Shown here: piece by piece, positions 7,023 through 14,841 of the stretch
Position numbering within the stretch: position 1 is the stretch's first letter
How the letters are laid out: each line of letters begins with the position of its first letter
From: Lachnospiraceae bacterium
Lineage (GTDB): Bacteria; Bacillota; Clostridia; Lachnospirales; Lachnospiraceae
Assembly: GCA_020860645.1 (NCBI GenBank)
Contig: JAJBTX010000048.1
Location: 1-37,032 of the forward strand
Direction: 5' to 3'
Length of the DNA: 37,032 nucleotides
The notes under the pieces: generated by a model
Databases searched by the model: none
The model's input: the letters and a program-made list of their open reading frames with translations, nothing else
What the model was told of the DNA's origin: nothing
Made by a program: the position numbers and the translations under genes

Positions 7023-7511
7023 TTAATTTTTCATCTCTTTCATCTTTTTATGTACCGCTTCCGCTACCTTCGGCGGGATACACTGACTGATATCCCCGTC
7101 GAAGTACGCAACCTCACGCCCGGTCGTGGCACTCAGATACGCGTATTCCAGACTCGTGGTCAGGAACATCGTGTCAAGCGCTGGATACATCTTGCGGTTC
7201 GTCTGCGCCATCTGCAGCTCGTACTCGAAATCCGAGATCGCGCGCAGGCCGCGGACGACGACGGTCGAATCCGTCTGTCTCGCGAAGTCGACAAGCAGTC
7301 CGGAGAAGGACTGCACGCTCACATTCGGCAGATCCACAGTCACCTCCTTCAGCATCGCCACGCGCTCCTCGATCGTGAAAAGCGGCGTCTTCCCGCCATT
7401 GTTCAGCACACCGACGATCAGCTCGTCGACCATGCGCGAAGCCCGCTTCATAATGTCCAGGTGTCCGAATGTCACCGGGTCAAAGCTGCCCGGATAGATT
7501 GCTCTGATCAT
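7023..7511 (-). CDS. coaD: Phosphopantetheine adenylyltransferase
   Basis: This 162-residue cytoplasmic enzyme joins 4'-phosphopantetheine and ATP to give dephospho-CoA, the penultimate step of coenzyme A synthesis. The nucleotidyltransferase motif TFGH is at 14-17 (H17 catalytic), and [18 protein letters not shown] lies at about 85-102. Unusually, the ATP-phosphate-binding segment that reads ISSSxVKE in most homologues is LSATTGRE here (about 126-133). The flanking [12 protein letters not shown] is normal. The start ATG overlaps the rsmD stop (ATGA), so the two are translationally coupled, as in many Bacillota. Confidence 0.95.
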   Translation of the reverse strand: MIRAIYPGSFDPVTFGHLDIMKRASRMVDELIVGVLNNGGKTPLFTIEERVAMLKEVTVDLPNVSVQSFSGLLVDFARQTDSTVVVRGLRAISDFEYELQMAQTNRKMYPALDTMFLTTSLEYAYLSATTGREVAYFDGDISQCIPPKVAEAVHKKMKEMKN

Positions 7512-8065
7512 TTTTTCTCCCTCACAAGAAAGACGTGCTGGCTCGTCTTATATTTCTTATATTTATAAGCCCGATAGCCCAGCGCCTCAAGATATGCAAA
7601 ATCAGTGCGCAGCGAGGCCTCCGTCACAATCACCGTATCCTCGTCCGCGAGCGTGCTGTGCGCCAGATATTCCAGCACCTGCCGCTCCAGCCCCTGGTCG
7701 TAGGGCGGATCCATAAAAATAATATCAAAGGGCTTCTGCCCCTCCAGCCTTTGCAGCGCCATCTGCACGCTGCATTTCTGAAGCTCCGCGCGATCAATGA
7801 CCTTCGTAAAACGAAGATTCTCGCGGATGCAGGCACAGGCCTGCGCATTCTGCTCCACCAGCACGGCATGGGCCGCGCCGCGGCTCAGCGCCTCAATCGC
7901 GATCGCGCCGCTCCCACTGAACAGATCGAGGAAACGGCAGCCCGGTATGTCCGGCTGCAGAATATTAAATAAGGTCTCTTTTGTCTTGTCGGTGGTTGGC
8001 CTGGTATCCAGCCCCTTCACCGTCCGCAGCGGCATACTGCGGGCTGTTCCCGCGATAACCCTCAT
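7508..8065 (-). CDS. rsmD: 16S rRNA (guanine(966)-N2)-methyltransferase
   Basis: This cytoplasmic SAM-dependent enzyme of about 185 residues methylates G966 (E. coli numbering) of 16S rRNA on 30S particles. It has [15 protein letters not shown] near the N-terminus, the SAM-binding loop [13 protein letters not shown] at about 47-59, and the catalytic MDPPY at about 118-122. I prefer the ATG at 8065 because family members begin MRVIAG. A GTG three codons upstream (8074) is the alternative. It follows the cyclo-ligase by 31 bp and overlaps coaD by 4 bases, in the conserved rsmD-coaD pair (ylbH-coaD in B. subtilis). Confidence 0.93.
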   Translation of the reverse strand: MRVIAGTARSMPLRTVKGLDTRPTTDKTKETLFNILQPDIPGCRFLDLFSGSGAIAIEALSRGAAHAVLVEQNAQACACIRENLRFTKVIDRAELQKCSVQMALQRLEGQKPFDIIFMDPPYDQGLERQVLEYLAHSTLADEDTVIVTEASLRTDFAYLEALGYRAYKYKKYKTSQHVFLVREKK

Positions 8066-8096
8066 CGCGGCCACCCGGCTTCCCGGATTCTCTTTT

Positions 8097-8663
8097 TCAT
8101 GCGCATCCTCCGCATTTTCGTATTCTCTCTTCCGTCACAAGCATCTGCGGCAGAATGTCGTGTTCCTCGAAGGGCACCTCCGGAAATACCTGGAATTCAA
8201 ATGCAATCGCGATATGGCCGAGCCCCGGATGACGCTCCAGATAGCGATCGTAATAGCCGCCGCCGTAACCGACACGGTGACAGCGCTCGTCGAAGGCAAC
8301 GCCCGGCATCAGCATCAGTCCCGTCTCCGCCTCGCACAGTGGACAGCTCTTCTTCGGCTCCATGATACCGAAACTACCGGACTCGAGGTCATCAAAATCT
8401 TCTATGTAATAATAATGCATGACGCCATCGCCGTCCACACGCGGCGCTGCGACCTTCTTTCCGTCCTGCCAGGCTCTTTGCATCAGCAGTCTTGTCTCCA
8501 CCTCGCGCTTTGCGTCCACATAAGCCAGCAGAAGGCCTGCTTCTCTGTATTCCGCAAGAGCGACAAAGCGTTCCAGAATGCGTGCGCTGTCCGCGTGCAG
8601 GGTCTCCAGATCTGCCTCGGCTCTGCGCCGTTTCACCTCCGCACGGATCTCTTTTTTGGTCAT
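8097..8663 (-). CDS. 5-formyltetrahydrofolate cyclo-ligase
   Basis: This enzyme of about 188 residues uses ATP to turn 5-formyl-THF into 5,10-methenyl-THF, returning the folate to the one-carbon pool. It begins MTKKEIRAEVKRRR, and the family signature GYGGGYYDRYL lies at about 138-148 with the preceding LMLMPGVAFD. The frame is open 25 codons further upstream, but the ATG at 8663 has GGAG five bases before it and matches the usual N-terminus. It lies between proB and rsmD on the same strand, so it is probably co-transcribed with them. Confidence 0.92.
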   Translation of the reverse strand: MTKKEIRAEVKRRRAEADLETLHADSARILERFVALAEYREAGLLLAYVDAKREVETRLLMQRAWQDGKKVAAPRVDGDGVMHYYYIEDFDDLESGSFGIMEPKKSCPLCEAETGLMLMPGVAFDERCHRVGYGGGYYDRYLERHPGLGHIAIAFEFQVFPEVPFEEHDILPQMLVTEERIRKCGGCA

Positions 8664-8724
8664 GTAATCTCCATTCTGCCGCTCATCCGTCGGCAACATA
8701 GATTGTAATGGCAAGGGCAATTTC

Positions 8725-9579
8725 TTATGACGGCGCATCCAGATAGTCGATCAGATAGAAATCCTCGGTCCGGTTCGCCTTGAACAGCGTCCCGATCCTC
8801 TCACCGTCCACGATGCGATGGATCACTCCCATATCCGCGCCGTTCGCAATGACCATGTCTGCGCCTGCGCTGGTCGCAAGCTTCGCGGCCTTCAGCTTGG
8901 TGGACATACCGCCGGTGCCTACATCGCTGGCCGTCCCGCGCCCCATTTCCTCAAAATGCTGATCGACGTGATCGACATACTCGACAAACTTCGCCTCCGG
9001 ATTTCGGTTCGGATCATCCGTAAAAAGGCCGTCGATATCAGACAGCAGGATCAGCAGATCAGCCTGCACGAGCGCGGCCACGACAGCCGAGAGCGTGTCG
9101 TTGTCGCCGAATTCGATCTCATAAGTAGAAATCGTATCATTTTCATTAACGACCGGTATGGAGCCCATCTCCAGCAGGGTGTCAAAGGTATTCCGCGCGT
9201 TAATGCGGTTCTCGCCGTTCACCAGCGTGTTCTTCGTCATCAGAATCTGCGAGGCTACCTGATTGTATTCCATGAAGAGCTTCTGGTACATCATCATCAG
9301 CCGTGCCTGTCCGATCGACGCGCAGGCCTGCTTCACGGAGAGCTTCTGCGGCCGCTCCTTCATACCGATCGTCTTGCGTCCGACCGCGATCGCGCCGGAG
9401 CTCACGAGAATAATCTCCTTTCCCCGATTGTGCAGGTCCGTCAGCTCCCGCACCAGCTTTTCCAGCTTGATCAGGTCAAGAAGCCCGGTTTCCGGGTGCG
9501 TCAGCGATGAAGTGCCGACCTTGACGACGATGCGTTTCTTATCCTTCAGTTTTTCTCTCAAGTCCGTATGTTCGCTCAT
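8725..9579 (-). CDS. proB: Glutamate 5-kinase, short form without PUA domain
   Basis: This cytoplasmic amino-acid kinase makes gamma-glutamyl phosphate from glutamate and ATP, the first step of proline synthesis. The phosphate loop is VVKVGTSSLT near residue 20, with IILVSSGAIAVG, NENDTISTYEIEFGDND and GTGGMSTKL in the expected order. At about 284 residues it lacks the C-terminal PUA domain of the roughly 367-residue E. coli enzyme. Short forms are common in Bacillota. The usual partner proA is not adjacent. I prefer the ATG at 9579, which has GAGGG at proper spacing, over the ATG at 9585. The 128 bp upstream hold no clear promoter. Confidence 0.93.
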   Translation of the reverse strand: MSEHTDLREKLKDKKRIVVKVGTSSLTHPETGLLDLIKLEKLVRELTDLHNRGKEIILVSSGAIAVGRKTIGMKERPQKLSVKQACASIGQARLMMMYQKLFMEYNQVASQILMTKNTLVNGENRINARNTFDTLLEMGSIPVVNENDTISTYEIEFGDNDTLSAVVAALVQADLLILLSDIDGLFTDDPNRNPEAKFVEYVDHVDQHFEEMGRGTASDVGTGGMSTKLKAAKLATSAGADMVIANGADMGVIHRIVDGERIGTLFKANRTEDFYLIDYLDAPS

Positions 9580-9707
9580 TGTCATCCCTCATATTCTTTT
9601 CCTGGCAGTCGCCTGCAGCAATGTCCGGGAATCCTTTCGCTTCTGTAACATGCATGGCAGCGCCCCGTCCATGACAACTTTACATCATATTTTCGCCGGT
9701 GGCAATC

Positions 9708-10124
9708 CTAACTTGTGTAATTTTCGAGAAAATTGTAGAGCTCTTCTTCATTTTTTAAATATTTGCCCTGCCGGATCTCCTCGCGCAGAGACTCCGGCAG
9801 GGCGTCAAAATCCACGTCCGTATATTCAAAAAGCTTCTGCTGGGGAAGCTCATAGACGATGACAGCATCGTCATTCTCGAGGAGCAGGAAACGGAAGGTG
9901 GATTCCTGCTCTGCCTCCGCGCCCGCGTTTGCTTCGGTCACTTCCGTCTCCTCTGTCTGCGCGGTCTCAGGCTGCTCCGGTGTGGGAAGCAGTTCCACCA
10001 GCTCCGTCCCGCTCTGCTGCTCCGGCGGCGTAGTAGCATTCCGCCTGAGCAGCATCACAACGAGAGCCGCCGTGATCACAACCGCTATGCTGCACAGCGC
10101 AATTCCCAGTATTTTCCTTGTCAT
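9708..10124 (-). CDS. Membrane-anchored protein with BofC-like C-terminal domain
   Basis: This 138-residue protein has an N-terminal membrane anchor (about 5-27), a Thr/Glu/Pro-rich linker (about 30-73), and a small beta-alpha domain (about 76-138). That domain (FLLLENDDAVIVYE ending EELYNFLENYTS) resembles the C-terminal part of BofC, a forespore signalling inhibitor. The resemblance is by pattern only. It would act at the outer face of the membrane. GGAGG lies about a dozen bases before the ATG. It is divergent from cstA and 128 bp upstream of proB. Function unknown; a link to sporulation or the envelope is inferred. Confidence 0.7.
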   Translation of the reverse strand: MTRKILGIALCSIAVVITAALVVMLLRRNATTPPEQQSGTELVELLPTPEQPETAQTEETEVTEANAGAEAEQESTFRFLLLENDDAVIVYELPQQKLFEYTDVDFDALPESLREEIRQGKYLKNEEELYNFLENYTS

Positions 10125-10229
10125 AGCTCTTCTGTCCTCCTTTTTCTTTAGTATGAACCAGAAGGGCGATCTTTATACTCTCTGCATTTTTCATACTTTT
10201 TTTGTATGTTCTCTCCACTTTTTCGGTAT

Positions 10230-10258
10230 TTTAAACAGACTGTTAACAGTAGTATAAT
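10230..10258 (+). promoter_or_regulatory. Probable cstA promoter with 12-bp palindrome
   Basis: TATAAT lies at 10253-10258, with a weak -35 (TTTAAA, 10230-10235) at 17 bases. Immediately before the -10 is a perfect palindrome ACTGTTAACAGT (10239-10250), well placed for an operator. The leader then carries a small GGAGC/GCTCC stem (about 10277-10292) before AAAGGAGGG. Confidence 0.55.
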
Positions 10259-10317
10259 ATTGAAGTAAAAAATATTGGAGCCAGAGAGCTCCGCAGTTTA
10301 CAAAGGAGGGTAAATGA

Positions 10318-11781
10318 ATGATTAGCTTTTTCCTGTGTCTGATCCTGCTGATCGGCGGATATTTCGTCTATGGCAAAATAGTCGAAAACACTTTCGCGCC
10401 TGATGACAGGGAGACCCCTGCCGTGCGTATCAACGACGGCGTGGACTATGTGGTGATGCCGCAGTGGAAGCTGTTTCTGGTACAACTGCTGAACATCGCC
10501 GGACTTGGCCCGATCTTCGGCGCGCTGGGCGGCGCGCAGTGGGGCCCCATCGTCTTCCTCTGGATCACTTTCGGCACGATCTTCGCCGGCGGCGTCCACG
10601 ACTATTTCTCCGGTATGATGTCCGCACGGCACGATGGCGCGTCGATCGCCGAGGTCTGCGGTATCTATCTTGGACCGGTCATGCAGAATGTCATGCGTGT
10701 GTTCAGCGTCGTGCTGCTGGTCATGGTCGGAACCGTGTTTGCAGTCGGTCCGGCCGGCCTTATGAAGGTGCTCGTGTCGAATTCCGGCGGTACCGGCATT
10801 CTGGCGCAGTCCATGTTCTGGCTGATTCTGTTCCTGATTTATTACTTTATCGCAACCTTTATCTCAATTGACAAGATCATCGGCCGCTTCTATCCGGTCT
10901 TCGGTATCTGCCTGATCATCATGGCGGTCGGCGTCATCATCGGTATCCTGACAAACCCGGCCTACACGATCCCCGAGATCTGGGATAATTTCCACAACAT
11001 GCACTCCAGCGGCACGCCGATCTGGTCGGTCATGTTCATCACCGTGGCCTGCGGCGCGATCTCCGGTTTCCACTCGACGCAGAGCCCGCTGATGGCCCGC
11101 TGCCTCAAGAGTGAGAAGCAGGGACATTTCGTATTCTACGGCGCAATGGTGACCGAGGGCGTCATCGCTCTGGTATGGGCGGCTGCAGGCTGCTCGCTCT
11201 ATGAGATCAGCGGCGGCCTCACGACCGGCCTTGCGGAAATCTACGCACAGGGCCAATCGGTCGTGATCTACGACGTCTGCCAGAAGACCATGGGCGGCGT
11301 CGGTATCGCACTCGCCATGCTCGGCGTCGTCGTCTGCCCGGTGACCTCCGCGGATACCGCGTTCCGAAGCGCCCGTCTGACCGTCGCGGACTGGTTCCAT
11401 ATTGACCAGACCAAGTGGCAGAACCGCCTGAAGCTCTGCATCCCGATTCTCGGCGCAGGCGCGATCCTCGGCATCGGCAACACGCTCGGCTACATCAACT
11501 ACACGGTGATCTGGCGTTACTTCAGCTGGACGAACCAGACGCTCGCAATGATCGTTCTGTGGACCGCCAGCATGTACCTGTTCCGTGAGAAGAAGAATTA
11601 CTGGCTCACCGCCGTACCGGCGACCTTCATGAGCGCGGTCTCCATGACCTACTTCTTCTACGCGGGCGAGTGCCTGAACCTCGGCACGACAATCGCTTAC
11701 CCGGCCGGCATCATCCTCGCGGTGATCTTCCTCGCAATCTTTATCCGCGCGACGAAGAAACCGGCGCCAACGGCAGCGTAA
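10318..11781 (+). CDS. cstA: CstA-family carbon starvation / peptide or pyruvate transporter
   Basis: This 487-residue inner-membrane protein has a dozen or more hydrophobic segments. It opens with the family N-terminus (MISFFLCLILLIGGYFVYG) and has the CstA core features VVMPQWKLFLVQLLNIAGLGPIFG-like region (about 45-68) and AGGVHDYFSGMMSARHDGAS (about 90-110). E. coli CstA and BtsT import peptides and pyruvate under carbon limitation. Clostridial copies are shorter than the roughly 700-residue E. coli protein, as here. The ATG at 10318 follows AAAGGAGGG at ideal spacing. The promoter and palindrome upstream suggest single-gene regulation. No LytTR-type sensor-regulator pair is adjacent. Confidence 0.92.
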   Translation: MISFFLCLILLIGGYFVYGKIVENTFAPDDRETPAVRINDGVDYVVMPQWKLFLVQLLNIAGLGPIFGALGGAQWGPIVFLWITFGTIFAGGVHDYFSGMMSARHDGASIAEVCGIYLGPVMQNVMRVFSVVLLVMVGTVFAVGPAGLMKVLVSNSGGTGILAQSMFWLILFLIYYFIATFISIDKIIGRFYPVFGICLIIMAVGVIIGILTNPAYTIPEIWDNFHNMHSSGTPIWSVMFITVACGAISGFHSTQSPLMARCLKSEKQGHFVFYGAMVTEGVIALVWAAAGCSLYEISGGLTTGLAEIYAQGQSVVIYDVCQKTMGGVGIALAMLGVVVCPVTSADTAFRSARLTVADWFHIDQTKWQNRLKLCIPILGAGAILGIGNTLGYINYTVIWRYFSWTNQTLAMIVLWTASMYLFREKKNYWLTAVPATFMSAVSMTYFFYAGECLNLGTTIAYPAGIILAVIFLAIFIRATKKPAPTAA

Positions 11782-11907
11782 TATATCAAAAGGCATCATC
11801 CAACATCTATTTGCTGTGACAAGTACGCATGTAAAAACATATAGACAACGGATCGATTAATCTGTATGATAATAAGGCAGAAAACTTTTGATTTTTGCAA
11901 TCAGGCT

Positions 11908-11924
11908 TATATGTAACACATATA
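11908..11924. promoter_or_regulatory. Inverted repeat downstream of cstA, candidate operator
   Basis: TATATGT-AAC-ACATATA is a perfect 7-bp inverted repeat. A related sequence, ATGTAAAAACATATAG, lies at 11829-11844. Both are in the 232-bp gap between cstA and the next gene, which otherwise holds only the GC-rich hairpin. They may be regulator sites for the downstream gene. There is no direct evidence. Confidence 0.35.
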
Positions 11925-11964
11925 GTGCGAACAATCGACTTTTATATTTTGCTACAAACGTCTG

Positions 11965-11991
11965 CCGCCGCGGATTCATCCTCCGCGGCGG
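11965..11991 (+). terminator. GC-rich hairpin between cstA and the next gene
   Basis: CCGCCGCGGA (11965-11974) pairs perfectly with TCCGCGGCGG (11982-11991) around a 7-base loop and is followed by TGCTTTCT. The T-run is weak, and the AAGGGGG ribosome binding site of the next gene begins only 7 bases later. It may terminate cstA transcripts or act in the 5' leader of the downstream gene. Confidence 0.5.
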
Positions 11992-12013
11992 TGCTTTCTA
12001 AGGGGGATTTCCT

Positions 12014-13021
12014 ATGTTTCCGACAAAAGCACTGAGCACAAAAACGCTGGCGAAAGAAGAGCTTCGCAAGGACAAAGGCGAATGCCTGCGCTTCGGCCCC
12101 TGCGGCGTAGGCCGCAAGGCGCTGTATCTGAACAGCTTCTACATCGACCGGCGCTACTACATTCCCTACAGCGCCGTCTCGCGCGTGTTCAAGCGCGTCG
12201 CAATGAGCAAGGGCGGCTTCTCGGGGAAAGGCATGTTCGCCACGCTCGCCTACCTGGTCGTGCTCTACGATAATGGGCAGGAAAAGCAGTGCCTGTTCAA
12301 GGCGGAGGAAACCGTGGATGAGATGCTCGACGCGATCCGCGCGGAGCACCCCGAGATCAAAACACTCAGCGCTGCCGCGGAGCAGAAGCTCGAAAAAAAG
12401 CGCGCCGAGGAGGCCGCAAGACCGCGCCCAAAGCTCAGCCCCGAGGCGGAGGAGACAGCGAAGAAACTGGACCGCGCCATCGATTATCTCGAGAAACGGT
12501 CGGCACTCTCCCGCTCTCTGAGCTATTCCGCGAAGGCCAAGCGCGTCAACGAGCGCTCGAATCCCGCCTACCGCTGGGTGGCACTCTTCATCGTCCTCAT
12601 CGGTGCGGCGATGGCCATCTACGGCGTCTGGGCGATCCTCACCAGCGCGGGCTTCGGCATCTATTTCACACTCTTCGGCCTCGCGGCGGTCTTCCTCTTC
12701 GCCGGAGCGAACGTGCTGCCAACTCGCAATAACAACAAAAAATATATCGACGCGCAGCTTGCAGACGCCTGCGCCGATATGGAGCGCTATCTAAAATCCT
12801 ATGAGGGGAACTTCCCCGTGCCCGCCTGCTACGCCCACCCCATCACGCTGAGGCGGATGAAACGGCTCGTGCTGGAGGGAAAGGCGGAGAAGATGGACGA
12901 GGCCTTTGAGAAAATGAAAGAGGAACTGAAGGCGCTGAACTCTGACGTAAAGGTCGAGCAGGAGGAGTACGACGAGGTCGTCACGATCAAGCCGATGTTC
13001 CTGGTAAAAAATTATGAGTGA
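12014..13021 (+). CDS. Two-TM membrane protein of unknown function
   Basis: This 335-residue protein has no catalytic motif that I recognise. Residues about 20-110 alternate short strands (ALYLNSFYIDRRYYIPYSAV, then LVVLYDNGQEKQCLF) before a helix, resembling a PH-like fold. This is inference. A charged helical stretch (about 120-180) follows, then two membrane segments (about 187-210 and 213-235) and a C-terminal helical tail rich in Lys/Glu. The ATG at 12014 follows AAGGGGG. It is a single-gene unit ended by a strong terminator that overlaps its stop codon. Similar proteins are seen in Clostridia as hypothetical proteins. Confidence 0.75.
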   Translation: MFPTKALSTKTLAKEELRKDKGECLRFGPCGVGRKALYLNSFYIDRRYYIPYSAVSRVFKRVAMSKGGFSGKGMFATLAYLVVLYDNGQEKQCLFKAEETVDEMLDAIRAEHPEIKTLSAAAEQKLEKKRAEEAARPRPKLSPEAEETAKKLDRAIDYLEKRSALSRSLSYSAKAKRVNERSNPAYRWVALFIVLIGAAMAIYGVWAILTSAGFGIYFTLFGLAAVFLFAGANVLPTRNNNKKYIDAQLADACADMERYLKSYEGNFPVPACYAHPITLRRMKRLVLEGKAEKMDEAFEKMKEELKALNSDVKVEQEEYDEVVTIKPMFLVKNYE

Positions 13022-13039
13022 CAGGAAAAATCCTGTCAC
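13018..13039. terminator. Bidirectional intrinsic terminator
   Basis: GTGACAGGA (13018-13026) and TCCTGTCAC (13031-13039) form a perfect 9-bp stem with an AAAA loop, overlapping the TGA of the upstream gene. The plus strand continues TCTTTTG, and the minus strand reads into a run of six T a few bases after the stem. It can therefore end both the plus-strand gene and the minus-strand yqfC-flippase operon. Confidence 0.8.
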
Positions 13040-13040
13040 T

Positions 13041-13100
13041 CTTTTGTAACATCTTTTGTGACATCCTTTGTGACATCTATTGCGACATTCTTTGTGACAT
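13041..13100. repeat. Five tandem 12-bp repeats (array 1)
   Basis: Five back-to-back 12-mers: CTTTTGTAACAT, CTTTTGTGACAT, CCTTTGTGACAT, CTATTGCGACAT, TCTTTGTGACAT. They follow the terminator directly and repeat its GTGACA core. Confidence 0.85.
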
Positions 13101-13116
13101 CCTGTTCATTATAAGA

Positions 13117-13176
13117 ATATCTGTCACCTTTTCTGTAACCATATCTGTAACCTTTTCTGTAACCTTTCGTGTAAAT
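13117..13176. repeat. Tandem 12-bp repeats (array 2)
   Basis: Units: ATATCTGTCACC, TTTTCTGTAACC, ATATCTGTAACC, TTTTCTGTAACC and a decayed fifth (TTTCGTGTAAAT). They alternate ATAT- and TTTT-starting copies, so a 24-bp higher-order unit is visible. The array ends a few bases before the flippase stop codon. Confidence 0.85.
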
Positions 13177-13182
13177 CAATTC

Positions 13183-14841
13183 TCACATCAGGTGCAGCTT
13201 CTTCACCACCCGCAGCAGCGTCCGCCCCTTCGGGAAGGCCAGAACTTCCTCTTCTTTCAATCCTTTCAACAGCAGCAGCGCGACCGCGTAGACCGGCACC
13301 GCCACGACAATGGCTACGAGCGTCGCGAGCGTGTTGCTGCCAAGCGCGGCGTAGAGGCCGTGGTAGACGCCCCAGGCCGCCAGGCCCATGACTGCGGAGG
13401 CAGCGATCGGCACGAGGAAGGTGCGCAGCATCTCCTGCCGGTAGCGCATATATTTCGCGATCGAGCGAGAATTCAGCACGCACATCAGGAAGGCGAAGAA
13501 AATATTCGCCCAGACGACCGCATGAATGCCAAGGTCGGTCAGCATGATCAGCCCCACGAGCAGGCCTACGTGCAGCGCCAGAGAGATGGCCGCGTGGATG
13601 ACAGGCAGGCGCATCTTGTCCATGCCCTGCAGGATGCCGTTCGTCAGCGTCGACATGCCGTAGAGCACGACGGAAATACTTCCGGTCTGCAAAAGCAGCG
13701 CCGAGGTCGCCCTATACTCCTCCTGCCCGAAGAGCAGCGTGAGGATCGGCGCCGCGAGCACAGAGAGCCCGACTGCACAGGGGATACAGATCACCATGAC
13801 AAAGCGGATCGCGTTTCCGGTCTTGCGGCGCATTTCCCTGCGGTCGCGCGCCACGCGCGCCGTCGTGAGCGCCGGGATCGTCGAGGAGGCCATCGCCGAG
13901 GCTACCGCGATCGGCACATTCGTCAGCAGCTTGTACTCACCGCTGTAAATGCCCCAGAGCTCATCGATCTTCATGCCGTCGACGCCCTTATATTCCATCA
14001 GATGCTTGAAAATGCCCTGATCAATGATACCGCTCAGGTTATAGACCGCCGTGCTGAGGATCACCGGTACGATCGTGACGAGCAGAAGCCAGTAGATCTG
14101 CGCTGTCGATTCCTCACGCTCTTTCCTGCCAGTCTTTGTCCTGCTGCGCATTGTATGCCGATAGACAAAAATCAGGAAAATGAGAAGAATCAGCCCTGCC
14201 AGCGCGCCCATGCCGGTGCCGAGCGTACTGCCCGCCGCCCCGTAGGCGTAGGCCGCCGTCTCGGTGCCGAGCAGATGATCCAGCTTTGTCCCGTAACTGA
14301 ACAGCAGATAAGCAGCGCCGATGCTGACCGCCGCGTTGACGATCTGCTCGACGATCTGTGAAACCGCGGTCGGCACCATCGTGCCCATACCCTGGAAAAA
14401 GCCGCGCAGGCAGCCCATGATCGCCACAATCAGAATCGTCGGCGCGAGCACCTGCAGCGCAAGCTTACTCTGCGGCGTGTTCACAAGTGTCTCACTGAAA
14501 AATCCGGCGCCGAAGAAGATCAGCAGCGCCGCGATCCCGCCTGAGACGAGCGCGAAGACCAGCGTGCAGCGGAAAATCTTGTAGGCACTCTTCACCTGTC
14601 CCTTCGCCATGCGCGCGGAGACCAGCTTCGACACCGCGAGCGGCAGACTGAAGGACGAGATCAGCAGCATCATCGAGTAGACCTCGTAGGCCGCGGAGTA
14701 ATAGCTGTTGCCGACCGCACCGATGATGCGGGTGACAGGGACGCGATAAAGCATCCCGATGACGCGCACGATGACCGATGCCGCCGCCAGGATGCCTCCC
14801 TGCACGATATAGTTGGAATTATCTTTTTTCTTATTGCCCAT
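13183..14841 (-). CDS. SpoVB/MurJ (YtgP)-type MOP-superfamily flippase
   Basis: This 552-residue polytopic membrane protein belongs to the polysaccharide-transport/MurJ-like branch of the MOP superfamily. It begins with NYIVQGGILAAASVIVRVIG, typical of SpoVB and YtgP, and has about 14 hydrophobic segments with the conserved GCLRGFFQGMGTMVPTAVSQ at about 140-160. YtgP moves lipid II across the membrane. SpoVB is its sporulation-associated relative, needed for spore cortex synthesis. Which role this one has cannot be told from sequence alone; the sigma-E-type operon favours a sporulation role. Its ATG overlaps the ybeY stop by 11 bases. It is the last gene of the operon. Confidence 0.85.
   Translation of the reverse strand: MGNKKKDNSNYIVQGGILAAASVIVRVIGMLYRVPVTRIIGAVGNSYYSAAYEVYSMMLLISSFSLPLAVSKLVSARMAKGQVKSAYKIFRCTLVFALVSGGIAALLIFFGAGFFSETLVNTPQSKLALQVLAPTILIVAIMGCLRGFFQGMGTMVPTAVSQIVEQIVNAAVSIGAAYLLFSYGTKLDHLLGTETAAYAYGAAGSTLGTGMGALAGLILLIFLIFVYRHTMRSRTKTGRKEREESTAQIYWLLLVTIVPVILSTAVYNLSGIIDQGIFKHLMEYKGVDGMKIDELWGIYSGEYKLLTNVPIAVASAMASSTIPALTTARVARDRREMRRKTGNAIRFVMVICIPCAVGLSVLAAPILTLLFGQEEYRATSALLLQTGSISVVLYGMSTLTNGILQGMDKMRLPVIHAAISLALHVGLLVGLIMLTDLGIHAVVWANIFFAFLMCVLNSRSIAKYMRYRQEMLRTFLVPIAASAVMGLAAWGVYHGLYAALGSNTLATLVAIVVAVPVYAVALLLLKGLKEEEVLAFPKGRTLLRVVKKLHLM

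Noticed and set aside
7797-8708. 303-codon plus-strand frame
   Set aside because: It runs antisense across both rsmD and the cyclo-ligase, which are clearly real.
9596-9660. Short minus-strand frame just before proB
   Set aside because: It has no ribosome binding site and only polar, unremarkable sequence, so it is probably chance.
10864-11799. 311-codon minus-strand frame
   Set aside because: Antisense to cstA. It is an Arg/Asp-rich shadow typical of GC-biased third positions.
13041-13176. CRISPR array
   Set aside because: The 12-bp units are directly tandem with no spacers and are too short for CRISPR repeats.
13018-14361. 447-codon plus-strand frame starting in the tandem repeats
   Set aside because: It is antisense to the flippase. 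Its start is made of 12-bp repeats that keep any frame open, and its body is Arg/His-rich shadow sequence with no recognisable domain.
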